Assembly (NCBI GenBank): GCA_027035985.1
Contig: JALVTI010000161.1
Coordinates: forward strand, 1-17,802
Origin: Aquificales bacterium
GTDB taxonomy: Bacteria > Aquificota > Aquificia > Aquificales > QOAS01
Length of the DNA: 17,802 bases
Direction: 5' to 3'
The notes under the pieces were generated by a model. That model ran no database searches and had not been told where the DNA came from. It worked only from the letters and a program-made list of their open reading frames with translations. Every line of letters starts with the position of its first letter. The first letter of the stretch is position 1. The position numbers were made by a program, and so were the translations under genes. Positions 1 to 6,658 of this stretch are shown one piece after another.

Positions 1-91
1 AGAGGTAATCCATAAGTTTTTCCAATTCCCTCCTATCGGCGGGATAAAACATACCCGCCACTGCGGGAGGTCTAACCTTCAACGCCTCCAT
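1..91 (-). CDS. amrB: MEMO-family protein (AmmeMemoRadiSam system protein B), N-terminal fragment cut by window edge
   Basis: Reading the minus strand from the ATG at 91 gives 30 codons open to the window edge. The protein begins MEALKVRPPAVAGMFYPADR and continues with a Glu/Leu-rich helix. The string R-x-P-A-V-A-G-x-F-Y-P-A is the typical N-terminal signature of MEMO1 homologues, called AmmeMemoRadiSam protein B in prokaryotes. The family is related to extradiol dioxygenases; its bacterial function is not settled, and it usually accompanies an AMMECR1 protein and a radical SAM protein. No Shine-Dalgarno sequence precedes the start, but a TAAATT hexamer ends 12 bases upstream. It follows hypA on the same strand after a gap of 63 bases. 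Only the N-terminus is visible, so the call rests on one motif. Confidence 0.75.
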   Translation of the reverse strand, partial: MEALKVRPPAVAGMFYPADRRELEKLMDYL

Positions 92-103
92 AACGGGGAT
101 AAA

Positions 104-109
104 AATTTA
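104..109 (-). promoter_or_regulatory. Putative -10 element (TAAATT) of the MEMO gene
   Basis: On the minus strand TAAATT ends 12 bases before the ATG at 91, the same spacing seen at several other genes of the window. No convincing -35 hexamer was found. Confidence 0.35.
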
Positions 110-154
110 GGAAACCTCATTGAGATGAAAGGGGGTTTATAACCAAATTGGGTA

Positions 155-508
155 TTAATCGTCAATTTCAAACTCGAGGGATTTCAAGAACATATCCTGC
201 CCGCGGATTATCTCGGTATTGAGAGACCCGCAGTGGGGACATTTTCTACTCAATCTTTCCCCCATATCGGTTTCCCTTCCGCAATCCCTACACCTGATGG
301 CGATGTTTTCAACCTCTATAACCAATTCGGCGTTTTCGCAAATGGTTTTCTCCTTAAAGGTGTCAAAGGCTATTTTTAGGAGGTCGGGTTCGACGCCCGA
401 AAGCCGCCCCACACCTACCACCACCTTGCTAACCGCCTTCGCGTTGTGCCGTCTCGCGTAGTCCTCTATTATCGACATCAGGGAGGAGACGATAGAAAAC
501 TCGTGCAT
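155..508 (-). CDS. hypA: Hydrogenase nickel-insertion protein HypA
   Basis: This 117-residue protein delivers nickel, together with HypB, to the large subunit of [NiFe]-hydrogenases in the cytoplasm. It starts with the invariant M-H-E, in which His2 is the nickel ligand in the family. It carries the structural zinc site as two CxxC pairs, Cys73/Cys76 and Cys90/Cys93. Length is normal for HypA. The ATG at 508 is fixed by the MHE motif. There is no purine-rich ribosome site before it; a TAATAC hexamer ends 12 bases upstream. It is divergent from the moaD-like gene, with 57 bases between starts. HupH- and HypC-like genes lie within 1.1 kb, which supports the hydrogenase role, but no hydrogenase structural gene, hypB, hypD, hypE or hypF is in view. 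Confidence 0.95.
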   Translation of the reverse strand: MHEFSIVSSLMSIIEDYARRHNAKAVSKVVVGVGRLSGVEPDLLKIAFDTFKEKTICENAELVIEVENIAIRCRDCGRETDMGERLSRKCPHCGSLNTEIIRGQDMFLKSLEFEIDD

Positions 509-520
509 GGGAAGTCGATT

Positions 521-526
521 GTATTA
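521..526 (-). promoter_or_regulatory. Putative -10 element (TAATAC) of hypA
   Basis: TAATAC on the minus strand ends 12 bases before the hypA ATG at 508. The spacing matches the other genes of this window. Confidence 0.35.
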
Positions 527-545
527 CCACCCCAAAGGGGAGTTT

Positions 546-551
546 TAAAAT
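546..551 (+). promoter_or_regulatory. Putative -10 element (TAAAAT) of the moaD-like gene
   Basis: TAAAAT ends 14 bases before the ATG at 566. The identical hexamer with similar spacing precedes carB, dnaG, pstA, hom and purB. Confidence 0.45.
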
Positions 552-565
552 TGAGTAATCGACCT

Positions 566-802
566 ATGGAGGTAAGGGTTCTATACTTCGCCATTTTGAA
601 GGATATAGCCGGAAAGTCGGAGGAGGTTGTCCGCTTTACCGGAAAGACCACCGGAGAGCTCAAGGAACTTTTAAAAAACAAATATCCCGAAGGGGCTAAA
701 TATTTCGAAATAAGCAAAACCGCCGTAAACGGCGAGTATTACGAGGGTGAACTTAAGGAGGGCGATGTGGTCGCCCTTATTCCACCCGTCAGCGGCGGCT
801 AA
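566..802 (+). CDS. moaD: MoaD/ThiS-family sulfur carrier protein (molybdopterin synthase small subunit)
   Basis: The 78-residue product is a ubiquitin-like sulfur carrier. The N-terminus (MEVRVLYFAILKDIAG) matches MoaD, and the protein ends PPVSGG, giving the C-terminal Gly-Gly that is adenylated and converted to a thiocarboxylate for molybdopterin synthesis. The open frame extends upstream to 446, but the sequence before Met at 566 is arginine-rich, overlaps hypA, and is unlike MoaD, so I place the start at 566. A TAAAAT hexamer ends 14 bases before it. The stop codon overlaps the stop of the convergent HupH-like gene by a few bases. No moaE, moaA or other cofactor gene is adjacent, so MoaD is preferred over ThiS only by sequence resemblance. 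Confidence 0.88.
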   Translation: MEVRVLYFAILKDIAGKSEEVVRFTGKTTGELKELLKNKYPEGAKYFEISKTAVNGEYYEGELKEGDVVALIPPVSGG

Positions 803-1533
803 AGGAGGGGTAGGTCGACCCTTCCCTTATACTTCGGCAGGAATTGTCTTTTCCTCTCCTCTATTAGGTCTAAAGCCCTCTTTAAATCCCCTTCGGTCGG
901 TTTCAGGGGTTTGGGGAAACTGCCGATGTGCAGTTTTACCTCCTCCCCTTGGGGGTCGGTTTCGAGCCAAATCCCGTAGTAGTTTGTCGAATAGATGGTG
1001 TTTCCGCTTTTTTTGTTCTCTATAACCAGTTCGCTCCTCGTAACGAGGTAGGTTGTCAGATTTTGGACACCTTCGGGGTCTTCAAAAACGAATTCCTCAC
1101 CCGTTTGGAGGTATCTTTCGAAAGCCCTTAGAACCTCCTCCGCAAAGGGGAGAAGATATTTCTTAAATTCCCTCACGTCGGAGGCGAATTTCTCAAAACT
1201 CCTTTCGGCGTCCTCTTTCGGAATGGTAAATATCGGGGGGCTGTAGTTTACCTGAACCATTTCGAGGATGGGTTCAACCGGGTTCCTCTCGGAGAAGACG
1301 ACCTCTATCCACACGCCGGGGATTAGGGTGTTGAAGGCAACCGTTTTGGTGTGGACTACTTTTTCATACATAAAAAGTTCCCCTTTTCCCAGAACCTCTT
1401 GGAGGAAATAGCGGTCTTCGAGGGTGGTGGGGAGTTTGTTGGAGTATATGGTGTAGGGTTCCCCCCTCTCGAGGAGGTCTTTTATGGCGCTTTTAATTTC
1501 CCCCAAAAGGGGTTCGGCGTTCATCAATCCCAT
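799..1533 (-). CDS. hupH: Probable hydrogenase expression protein, HupH/HyaF family
   Basis: This soluble protein of 244 residues has no signal peptide. Residues 34-51 (LPTTLEDRYFLQEVLGKG) resemble the HupH/HyaF motif in which LP-x-T-x-x-D precedes a Leu-rich stretch ending LG-x-G. Residues 74-80 (VWIEVVF) and 90-102 (LEMVQVNYSPPIF) match the later family pattern of a Trp-containing strand followed by a Glu-Val/Val-x-x-P strand. HupH and HyaF assist maturation of uptake [NiFe]-hydrogenase, probably with the small-subunit iron-sulfur clusters. The setting between hypA and hypC supports this. The start is uncertain: ATG at 1533, ATG at 1524, or TTG at 1554 (a TATTAT hexamer ends 8 bases before the TTG). 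The family call is by eye from pattern matching and is not certain. Confidence 0.62.
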   Translation of the reverse strand: MGLMNAEPLLGEIKSAIKDLLERGEPYTIYSNKLPTTLEDRYFLQEVLGKGELFMYEKVVHTKTVAFNTLIPGVWIEVVFSERNPVEPILEMVQVNYSPPIFTIPKEDAERSFEKFASDVREFKKYLLPFAEEVLRAFERYLQTGEEFVFEDPEGVQNLTTYLVTRSELVIENKKSGNTIYSTNYYGIWLETDPQGEEVKLHIGSFPKPLKPTEGDLKRALDLIEERKRQFLPKYKGRVDLPLL

Positions 1534-1561
1534 CGGGTGTAAGGATAACGCCAAGGTGTGA

Positions 1562-1569
1562 AATAATAA
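1562..1569 (+). promoter_or_regulatory. Putative -10 region (AATAATAA) of hypC
   Basis: AATAAT ends 11 bases, and TAATAA 9 bases, before the hypC ATG. The same A+T block read on the minus strand (TATTAT) lies upstream of the divergent HupH-like gene, so it may serve both. Confidence 0.35.
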
Positions 1570-1578
1570 AACCCTGCG

Positions 1579-1839
1579 ATGTGTTTGGCTATACCCTCCC
1601 GCGTTGTGGAGATAGACGAGGTTTCCAAAACCGCTATAGTTGAGACCTTCGGGGTTAAACGTAAGGTGTCGACGATGCTTCTAAACGAACCCCTGCAGGT
1701 GGGGGATTATGTTCTGGTCCACGTGGGGTTCGCAATGGAAAAGGTAGACCCCGAGGAGGCTAAAAAAACTTTGGAACTCTTTAAGGAGCTCTTTCCCGAG
1801 GAGTTTGAGGAGGAATCCCCCGAAGGAAGGGAAAATTAA
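1579..1839 (+). CDS. hypC: Hydrogenase maturation chaperone HypC
   Basis: This 86-residue member of the HypC/HupF family, with HypD, carries the Fe(CN)2CO unit to the hydrogenase large subunit. It opens MCLAIPSRV; Cys2, exposed after Met removal, is the essential ligand in the family. The conserved GDYVLVHVGFA segment holds His48, the counterpart of the conserved HypC histidine. The C-terminal third is Glu-rich. The start is fixed by the M-C motif. There is no Shine-Dalgarno sequence; an A+T hexamer lies 9-11 bases upstream. The stop codon overlaps that of convergent queH by four bases. No hypD follows, unlike the usual hypCD pairing. Confidence 0.95.
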   Translation: MCLAIPSRVVEIDEVSKTAIVETFGVKRKVSTMLLNEPLQVGDYVLVHVGFAMEKVDPEEAKKTLELFKELFPEEFEEESPEGREN

Positions 1840-3119
1840 GACAAATCCCATCCGAGGAATTCCACCTTCCCGTCCACCCCCGGGTGGAGCTCCTCGAGGT
1901 ATTCCATACCGAGGTTGTAGCTCTGCGCCCCCAAAACCGCCAAGGCGGTTTTCTTCTCCCTTATCTCCCCCGCTAGGTCTTTGATTAGTTTTTCTGCCTC
2001 TTGGAGTTCTATACCCTCACCCCCAAAGGTGGTGTCGGCGGGGATGGCGACCACCCTTTGGGCTTTTTCTATATCCCCCACTATAAGGTTTCTTGATTTG
2101 GTAAATTCGACCCTCACCTCGAGGGTTACCGCTATTCGGTTTTCCAACAGGAGGTTTTCGTATTTTTTCTCCACCACAAAGGTGGGGTTCGAGATTGTCG
2201 GCGCCTTTAGGGGGTAACCCTTTAGCCCCTCCACCAGTTCTATAACGACGTTTTGTTTGTTTAGGTAGAGCCTATCGCCGACGCGCCGCTCCACATCCCC
2301 CTTGGCAACTCCCCTTATGGGTGCCGAAAAGGGTTTTATCAATGAGGGAATAACGACCCCCCTTCGGGGGATTTCCAATTTACCCCTAAGGGGAAACCAT
2401 CCCAAGAGTTGAAACTCCTCCTCACGGGTGGGTAGGTCGAGGAGTTCGGCTACCACCTTCAATTGTCTGATAAAGAGGTGTTCCTCCTTGGTGCCGGGAA
2501 TTCTTCCGGGAAACCCCACGAGGTCTAAAAAAGCCTTTTCACCCTTCTGTTGGATTAGCGCGAACATACACCCGCAGTAGTCCTGTCTCCATATCCCCTT
2601 TTCCCTTACGAGGCGGTTCATTTCCTGAACACCGCCCCCCTTTCGGTAATCCCGATGTATGTATTCCAACCCGTGTTGTTTTGCCAGTCTCTCGCCCACC
2701 CTTTTGAGTTGCTCCTGACTCTTCTTCGGCGACATCAAAAGTGTGGTCGTGAAGGCGTTGCAACCGAGCTCCTTAGCCTTTTTAACCGACTCCTCGAGGC
2801 GGTCGTCGAAGCAGAGAACGCACCGCGCCCCCTTTTCCGGCTCGTTTTCGTAACCCCTTACCCGTCTAAGCCACCCCTCGACGTTGTAATCCCCCTCGAC
2901 AAACTCTATGCCGAGCATCTTGCAGGCTCGCTCGCTCTCTTTGAGGCGGAGCATATACTCCTCGTAGGGGTGTATGTTGGGGTCGTAGAAAAATCCAACT
3001 ATTTCGGCGTCGGGAAAATCCTCCCTAAGCCTCTTTAGGAAGTATATAGCGTCCACCGCACAGCAGATGTGAGCGAGTATTTTCTTCCTCCCCTTTGAGG
3101 TCTTCTTTTCCTCTCCCAT
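1836..3119 (-). CDS. queH: Epoxyqueuosine reductase QueH with a long C-terminal extension
   Basis: QueH performs the last step of queuosine synthesis, reducing epoxyqueuosine in tRNA. In the 427-residue form starting at 3119, the N-terminal 190 residues match the family. They carry HICC (Cys19, Cys20), the YDPNIHP stretch (46-51), paired RCVLC cysteines (100 and 103), TTTLLMSPKK (124-133) and YCGC (182, 184), which supply iron-sulfur cluster ligands. After HICC the usual P-C is replaced by V-D, a variant I recall from Helicobacter and Campylobacter homologues. Residues from about 200 to the end form an extension I do not recognise: a beta-rich middle part, then an alpha/beta tail. An in-frame ATG at 3197 would add 26 residues; I prefer 3119 because the extra segment is Gly/Asn-rich and unlike the family. 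A TAATTG hexamer ends 14 bases before 3119. It is convergent and overlapping with hypC. Confidence 0.88.
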   Translation of the reverse strand: MGEEKKTSKGRKKILAHICCAVDAIYFLKRLREDFPDAEIVGFFYDPNIHPYEEYMLRLKESERACKMLGIEFVEGDYNVEGWLRRVRGYENEPEKGARCVLCFDDRLEESVKKAKELGCNAFTTTLLMSPKKSQEQLKRVGERLAKQHGLEYIHRDYRKGGGVQEMNRLVREKGIWRQDYCGCMFALIQQKGEKAFLDLVGFPGRIPGTKEEHLFIRQLKVVAELLDLPTREEEFQLLGWFPLRGKLEIPRRGVVIPSLIKPFSAPIRGVAKGDVERRVGDRLYLNKQNVVIELVEGLKGYPLKAPTISNPTFVVEKKYENLLLENRIAVTLEVRVEFTKSRNLIVGDIEKAQRVVAIPADTTFGGEGIELQEAEKLIKDLAGEIREKKTALAVLGAQSYNLGMEYLEELHPGVDGKVEFLGWDLS

Positions 3120-3206
3120 CCCTCTAAGGGTCTCAATTATTCGGTTTCCACCTTTGGGTCTATTTTTTGGCTCACCTCCAGTGGTGTCGTCTAACATAAC
3201 CTTAGT

Positions 3207-3238
3207 CCCCTTCGGGGAACAATCTAATCCCAAAGGGG
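3207..3238. repeat. Two short C4/G4 hairpin-forming palindromes between queH and ricT
   Basis: CCCC-TTC-GGGG at 3207-3217 (five base pairs with the flanking T/A) and CCC-AAA-GGGG at 3229-3238 lie in the divergent intergenic region, just upstream of the ricT start. The same type of micro-palindrome recurs at 530-540, 1501-1512, 2358-2370, 2383-2393, 11593-11604, 12966-12976 and 17500-17510, mostly inside genes. They may reflect codon use (Pro-Lys-Gly, Pro-Ser-Gly) rather than function. Confidence 0.4.
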
Positions 3239-3246
3239 TTTCCGAT

Positions 3247-4176
3247 ATGGGTAAGAGAAAGGTTTTTAAGATACGCTTTCCGGTCGTCAATAAGGTGGGC
3301 GAACTGCTCGTTCCCCACCCCAAGTTTTTGAGATATGTCCAAAAGGGGGACAAAATAGTTGTCGAGAGTGAGAGGGGAGTCGAGCTGGTCGAGTATCTCG
3401 GCTACTCCTTCGAGCACTGTCCCCAAGACCCGGTTGCCACCTTTGTGCGTAAACCCACCTATCTCGACAGGGAGAAGTTCCGTCGCTTCCAAAAGAGGGC
3501 GAGGATACTTTTAAAGGAACTCGGCGAAGCGGCGGAGCAATACGGCATGAACCTCCGCCCGCTGGCGGTTTACATCCCCCTCGACAACCAGCGGATATTC
3601 TTCTACTACACCGCTCCCCAAAGGGTGGACTTTCGCCAATTTATCCGCGATATGTCGAAGCGCTACCGCAAGCGTATAGAGATGCGCCAGGTGGGGGTGC
3701 GGGACGCCGTCCAGATGAGGGGTTGGATAGGCGTCTGCGGGCAGAAGGTCTGCTGCGCCAACTTTATGGAGCGCTTCTTCTCCGTGGGTCTCTACTACAT
3801 ACAGGAGCAAAATCTCCCCAACTCCCCGACCAAGTTCACCGGTATATGCGGGAGACTAAAGTGCTGTCTAGCCTTCGAGGAGGGAAACTACGCCGAAAAG
3901 AAACTCCTCCCTCCGGTGGGAAGCGAAATATGTCTCCTCGACACCAAGAGTGAGGTCAAGGTTTTGGAGATAGACCCCCTAAGGAGGCTTTTGATTTACC
4001 AGGATGGGGACTCCATTAAGGAGACGGTTCTTGATTCCATACTCCCCGAGGGGTTTGAAAAAATAGCCCGCTCCTACGACTGCGTCGGTTGCTCCTGTTC
4101 CTCCAAAGGGGTTGAGGATGAATTCGTCCCCTTAAAGGGTTTCGGAGATTATCACACCTCCAAAAGGTTTTTCTAA
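3247..4176 (+). CDS. ricT: RicT/YaaT-type PSP1-domain protein
   Basis: The 309-residue protein belongs to the PSP1 family, which includes RicT (YaaT) of Bacillus, a subunit of an iron-sulfur complex affecting RNase Y and mRNA maturation. The PSP1 core includes the VDFRQFIRDM stretch (from residue 128), a basic IEMRQVGVRD segment (144-153), and the cysteine pattern GVCG-x-x-x-CC (Cys164, 169, 170) and ICGRLKCC (Cys201, 206, 207). An additional C-terminal CVGCSC motif (279, 282, 284) is not one I associate with the family. The frame is open upstream to 3154, but residues before Met at 3247 read like translated intergenic DNA and overlap queH control sequence, so 3247 is chosen. RicA and RicF partners are not nearby. 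Confidence 0.88.
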   Translation: MGKRKVFKIRFPVVNKVGELLVPHPKFLRYVQKGDKIVVESERGVELVEYLGYSFEHCPQDPVATFVRKPTYLDREKFRRFQKRARILLKELGEAAEQYGMNLRPLAVYIPLDNQRIFFYYTAPQRVDFRQFIRDMSKRYRKRIEMRQVGVRDAVQMRGWIGVCGQKVCCANFMERFFSVGLYYIQEQNLPNSPTKFTGICGRLKCCLAFEEGNYAEKKLLPPVGSEICLLDTKSEVKVLEIDPLRRLLIYQDGDSIKETVLDSILPEGFEKIARSYDCVGCSCSSKGVEDEFVPLKGFGDYHTSKRFF

Positions 4177-4261
4177 TTTTGTTCACAATCCTTGTTAGAC
4201 AACTTTTGTTTTTCTTTTTCCAATTTAAGCGGACAACCGGCGGATTAATTTTTGAATAGGT
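4177..4261 (+). other. ricT-rsuA intergenic region with U-rich tract
   Basis: These 85 bases contain a weak TTGT-TAG-ACAA hairpin followed by a long T-rich run (about 4203-4220), which could act as a poor intrinsic terminator for ricT. A TTAATT hexamer at 4245-4250 ends 11 bases before the rsuA ATG and may be its -10 element. Both calls are weak. Confidence 0.3.
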
Positions 4262-4978
4262 ATGAGGCTAGACCGCTACGTATCGAAGGCTTTGGGTATA
4301 ACGCGAAAGGAGGCTAAAGAGCTAATAAGAAAGGGAGAGGTAAAGGTCGACAACGAAGTCGTTAAAAAAGCCGATTACAAAGTCCCCGAAGGGACTTCCG
4401 TTTTTGTCGAAGGTCAAAAGGTGGAGGCGAAGGACAAGGTTTACATAATGCTCAACAAGCCCAAGGGTTATCTCTCGACCACCGAGAGGGATAAGGACTA
4501 CCCCTCCTTTTTGGACTTGATACCGGAATACGAGCATCTCGAGCCATTCGCCGCGGGGAGGCTCGACGTCGACGCCGAGGGTTTTCTTCTGGTCACAAAC
4601 GACGGACAGCTCGCCCACAGGATAACCCACCCCAAGTGGAAGGTTCCCAAGACCTACGAGGTATTGCTCGAAAAACCCCTTTCGGAGGAGGATATTGAAA
4701 AACTCCAAAAGGGGAAGGTGGTGGTCGAAGGGAAACCGGTTGCGGTCGAAAGGGTCGAGGTTTTAGACCCCAACAGGGTTTTGTTAACGATTACCGAAGG
4801 TAGGTACCACATAGTTAAAAAGACCTTCGAAAGGTTGGGAAATAGGGTTCTAAACCTCAAGAGGGTCGCGATAGGGGATATAAAACTCGACGAGGATTTG
4901 CTCGAGGGCTATTACCGCGAACTCACCGAGGAGGAAGTTCAAAGGTTAAAACGCTCGGTGGGGTTGGATAAGGGGTAA
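4262..4978 (+). CDS. rsuA: 16S rRNA pseudouridine synthase, RsuA family
   Basis: This 238-residue enzyme isomerises a uridine in small-subunit rRNA (position 516 in E. coli). An S4 RNA-binding domain occupies about residues 1-55 (MRLDRYVSKALGITRKEA). The catalytic domain follows, with MLNKPKGY at 63-70, the active-site motif AAGRLDVDAEGFLLVTNDG containing catalytic Asp102, and the EGRYHIVKKTF segment near 190. The tail (YYRELTEEEV) matches RsuA more closely than RluB, RluE or RluF. Length is close to the E. coli enzyme (231). The start at 4262 is the natural S4-domain start. No Shine-Dalgarno sequence is present. It is followed by carB after 25 bases, with a promoter-like hexamer in between. 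Confidence 0.88.
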   Translation: MRLDRYVSKALGITRKEAKELIRKGEVKVDNEVVKKADYKVPEGTSVFVEGQKVEAKDKVYIMLNKPKGYLSTTERDKDYPSFLDLIPEYEHLEPFAAGRLDVDAEGFLLVTNDGQLAHRITHPKWKVPKTYEVLLEKPLSEEDIEKLQKGKVVVEGKPVAVERVEVLDPNRVLLTITEGRYHIVKKTFERLGNRVLNLKRVAIGDIKLDEDLLEGYYRELTEEEVQRLKRSVGLDKG

Positions 4979-4983
4979 AGACC

Positions 4984-4989
4984 TAAAAT
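4984..4989 (+). promoter_or_regulatory. Putative -10 element (TAAAAT) of carB
   Basis: TAAAAT ends 14 bases before the carB ATG at 5004, in the 25-base gap after rsuA. It suggests carB has its own promoter instead of relying on rsuA read-through. Confidence 0.45.
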
Positions 4990-5003
4990 ACTCCCTTTTT
5001 AGG

Positions 5004-6641
5004 ATGTCCCAAAATAGGAAACCCACCGTTGTAATACTCGGCTCGGGTCCCAACCGTATAGGTCAGGGTATAGAGTTCGACTACGCCTGCGTCCACGCCA
5101 TATGGGGCTTGCAGGAGGAGGGATACGAAACTGTAATGGTAAACTGCAACCCCGAGACGGTATCCACCGACTACGATACCGCCGACAAGCTCTACTTTGA
5201 GCCTATCGTTTACGAAAACGTTTTGGATATTGTCGAAAAGGAGAAGCCCTACGGGGTTTTCGTTCAGTTCGGCGGTCAAACACCCCTAAAGCTCGCCATA
5301 CCCCTCCAAAGGGCGGGGGTTAGAATACTCGGAACCTCCCCCGAGAGTATAGACCGCGCGGAGGATAGAGACCTATTTAGGAAACTCCTTTTGGAGCTCG
5401 GCTTAAAGCAACCGCCCAGTGGAACCGCCACCTCTTTGGATGAAGCCCTAAAGGTGGCGGAGGAGATAGGTTATCCCGTTTTGGTCAGACCCTCTTACGT
5501 GCTCGGCGGGAGGGCTATGCGCATAGTTTACGACCCCGAGGAGCTAAAAGAGTGGATTACCGAGGCGGTTCAGGTATCCAACGAGAGACCCATCCTAATA
5601 GACAAATATCTGGAAAACTCGGTAGAGCTCGACGTCGATGCGGTAGCCGACGGGGAGGATGTCCTCATCGGCGCCGTTATGGAGCACATAGAGGAGGCAG
5701 GCGTTCACTCGGGAGACAGCGCCGCCGCCATACCGACCTACTCCCTCCCGTCGGAATTGGTCGAGAGGGTAAAGGATTACTCCCGCAAATTGGCGCTGGC
5801 TCTCGACGTAAAGGGGCTCATCAACATCCAATTTGCGGTCAAGGACGGCGAAGTCTACGTTTTGGAGGTCAACCCCCGTTCCTCCCGTAGCGTTCCCTAC
5901 GTGAGCAAGTCGGTGGGTTACCCCCTCGCCAAGCTCGCCGCCAAGATTGGGGTCGGAAAGAAGTTAAGGGAGCTCGTTCCCGAGGTGTTTGAGCGTTTCG
6001 GGAGGGGAAACGTTCACTTCGCAAGCGATTTTCTGCCCGCCGACTTTCCCTACTACACCGTTAAGGAGGTTGTCTTCCCTTGGGATAGGTTTCCCGAGGA
6101 AGACCCGGTATTGGGACCCGAGATGAAATCGACCGGCGAGGTTATGGGGGTCGACAAAAGTTTCGGTTTAGCCTACTACAAGGCGCAGCTTGCCGCCGGT
6201 ATGCGTTTGCCCTCGGAGGGAAGGGTCTTTATCTCCGTGGCGGATAAGGATAAACCCCACGTGGTGGAGATAGCAAAGACCTTCGCCGAGCTGGGTTTCG
6301 AAATCCTCGCCACAAGGGGGACTTACAAGCTTTTGAAGGAAAACGGCATAGCGGCTAAGATGGTTCTCAAATACTCCGAGGGGAGACCCAATATAGTCGA
6401 CCTAATCCTCAACCGGGAGGTCGATTTAATAATAAACACCCCTTCGGGTAAGAGGGAAAGGAGCGACGCCTACTACATAAGGAGAGCGGCGGTTCAGGAG
6501 AAGGTGCCCTATTACACCACTTTGAGGGCGGCAAAGGCTGTTTTGGAGGCTATTAGGGAGTTTCGCCGCACTGGCGGTAAACTGGAGGTTTACGCCCTTC
6601 AGGATATCTTCGAAGAGATAAGGGGGGTTAAAGGGACTTAA
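5004..6641 (+). CDS. carB: Carbamoyl-phosphate synthase large subunit, separate C-terminal half
   Basis: The 545-residue protein corresponds to the second half (about residues 553-1073) of the usual 1070-residue CarB. It starts directly at the ILGSGPNRIGQGIEFDY pre-ATP-grasp motif and includes VQFGGQTPLKLA and the ATP-grasp segments VRPSYVLGGRAM and VLEVNPRSSRSVP. It ends with an MGS-like regulatory domain (about 400-545: VADKDKPHVVEIAKTF, then DLIINTPSGK). In the complete enzyme this half phosphorylates carbamate to carbamoyl phosphate for pyrimidine and arginine synthesis. The N-terminal half is not in the upstream gene (rsuA), so the split is natural and distant, not a frameshift. Aquifex and methanogens are known to have split CarB. 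Start chosen by homology; TAAAAT lies 14 bases upstream, with no ribosome site. Confidence 0.95.
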   Translation: MSQNRKPTVVILGSGPNRIGQGIEFDYACVHAIWGLQEEGYETVMVNCNPETVSTDYDTADKLYFEPIVYENVLDIVEKEKPYGVFVQFGGQTPLKLAIPLQRAGVRILGTSPESIDRAEDRDLFRKLLLELGLKQPPSGTATSLDEALKVAEEIGYPVLVRPSYVLGGRAMRIVYDPEELKEWITEAVQVSNERPILIDKYLENSVELDVDAVADGEDVLIGAVMEHIEEAGVHSGDSAAAIPTYSLPSELVERVKDYSRKLALALDVKGLINIQFAVKDGEVYVLEVNPRSSRSVPYVSKSVGYPLAKLAAKIGVGKKLRELVPEVFERFGRGNVHFASDFLPADFPYYTVKEVVFPWDRFPEEDPVLGPEMKSTGEVMGVDKSFGLAYYKAQLAAGMRLPSEGRVFISVADKDKPHVVEIAKTFAELGFEILATRGTYKLLKENGIAAKMVLKYSEGRPNIVDLILNREVDLIINTPSGKRERSDAYYIRRAAVQEKVPYYTTLRAAKAVLEAIREFRRTGGKLEVYALQDIFEEIRGVKGT

Positions 6642-6644
6642 AAT
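6639..6644 (+). promoter_or_regulatory. Putative -10 element (TAAAAT) of dnaG
   Basis: TAAAAT overlaps the carB stop codon and ends 14 bases before the dnaG ATG at 6659. The gap is pyrimidine-rich and has no Shine-Dalgarno sequence. Confidence 0.45.
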
Positions 6645-6658
6645 TATCCCCTCTTCCT

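Larger units (their letters stand above)
514..563. promoter_or_regulatory. Shared hypA/moaD control region with 7-bp inverted repeat
   Basis: The divergent intergenic region holds GTCGATT at 514-520 and its exact inverse AATCGAC at 557-563, with arm centres 43 bp apart (about four helical turns). Each arm lies a few bases before one of the two start codons, over the expected transcription start. Between them are the -10-like hexamers of both genes (521-526 minus, 546-551 plus) and a C4-AAA-G4 palindrome at 530-540. The geometry would suit a regulator that binds both arms, but this is inference. Confidence 0.35.

Noticed and set aside
446..565. N-terminal extension of moaD into hypA
   Set aside because: MoaD proteins are about 80 residues and begin at the strand now starting at 566; the extension is opposite-strand hypA sequence.
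3207..3217. C4-TTC-G4 hairpin as an intrinsic terminator
   Set aside because: It lies between divergent starts and has no following T-run, so termination makes no sense there.
3154..3246. N-terminal extension of ricT from a TTG at 3154
   Set aside because: The extra 31 residues do not resemble the PSP1 family and overlap queH upstream sequence and the hairpin region; the family-like start is Met at 3247.
3120..3353. Longer queH with up to 78 extra residues
   Set aside because: The added sequence overlaps ricT coding DNA and is unlike QueH; an intermediate start at 3197 remains possible.
5552..5890. 112-codon plus-strand frame inside carB
   Set aside because: It is an Arg/Gly-rich shadow of carB in another frame with no independent support.
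5004..6641. Possible truncation or frameshift of carB
   Set aside because: The frame starts precisely at a domain boundary and a complete unrelated gene lies upstream; split CarB is known in thermophiles.
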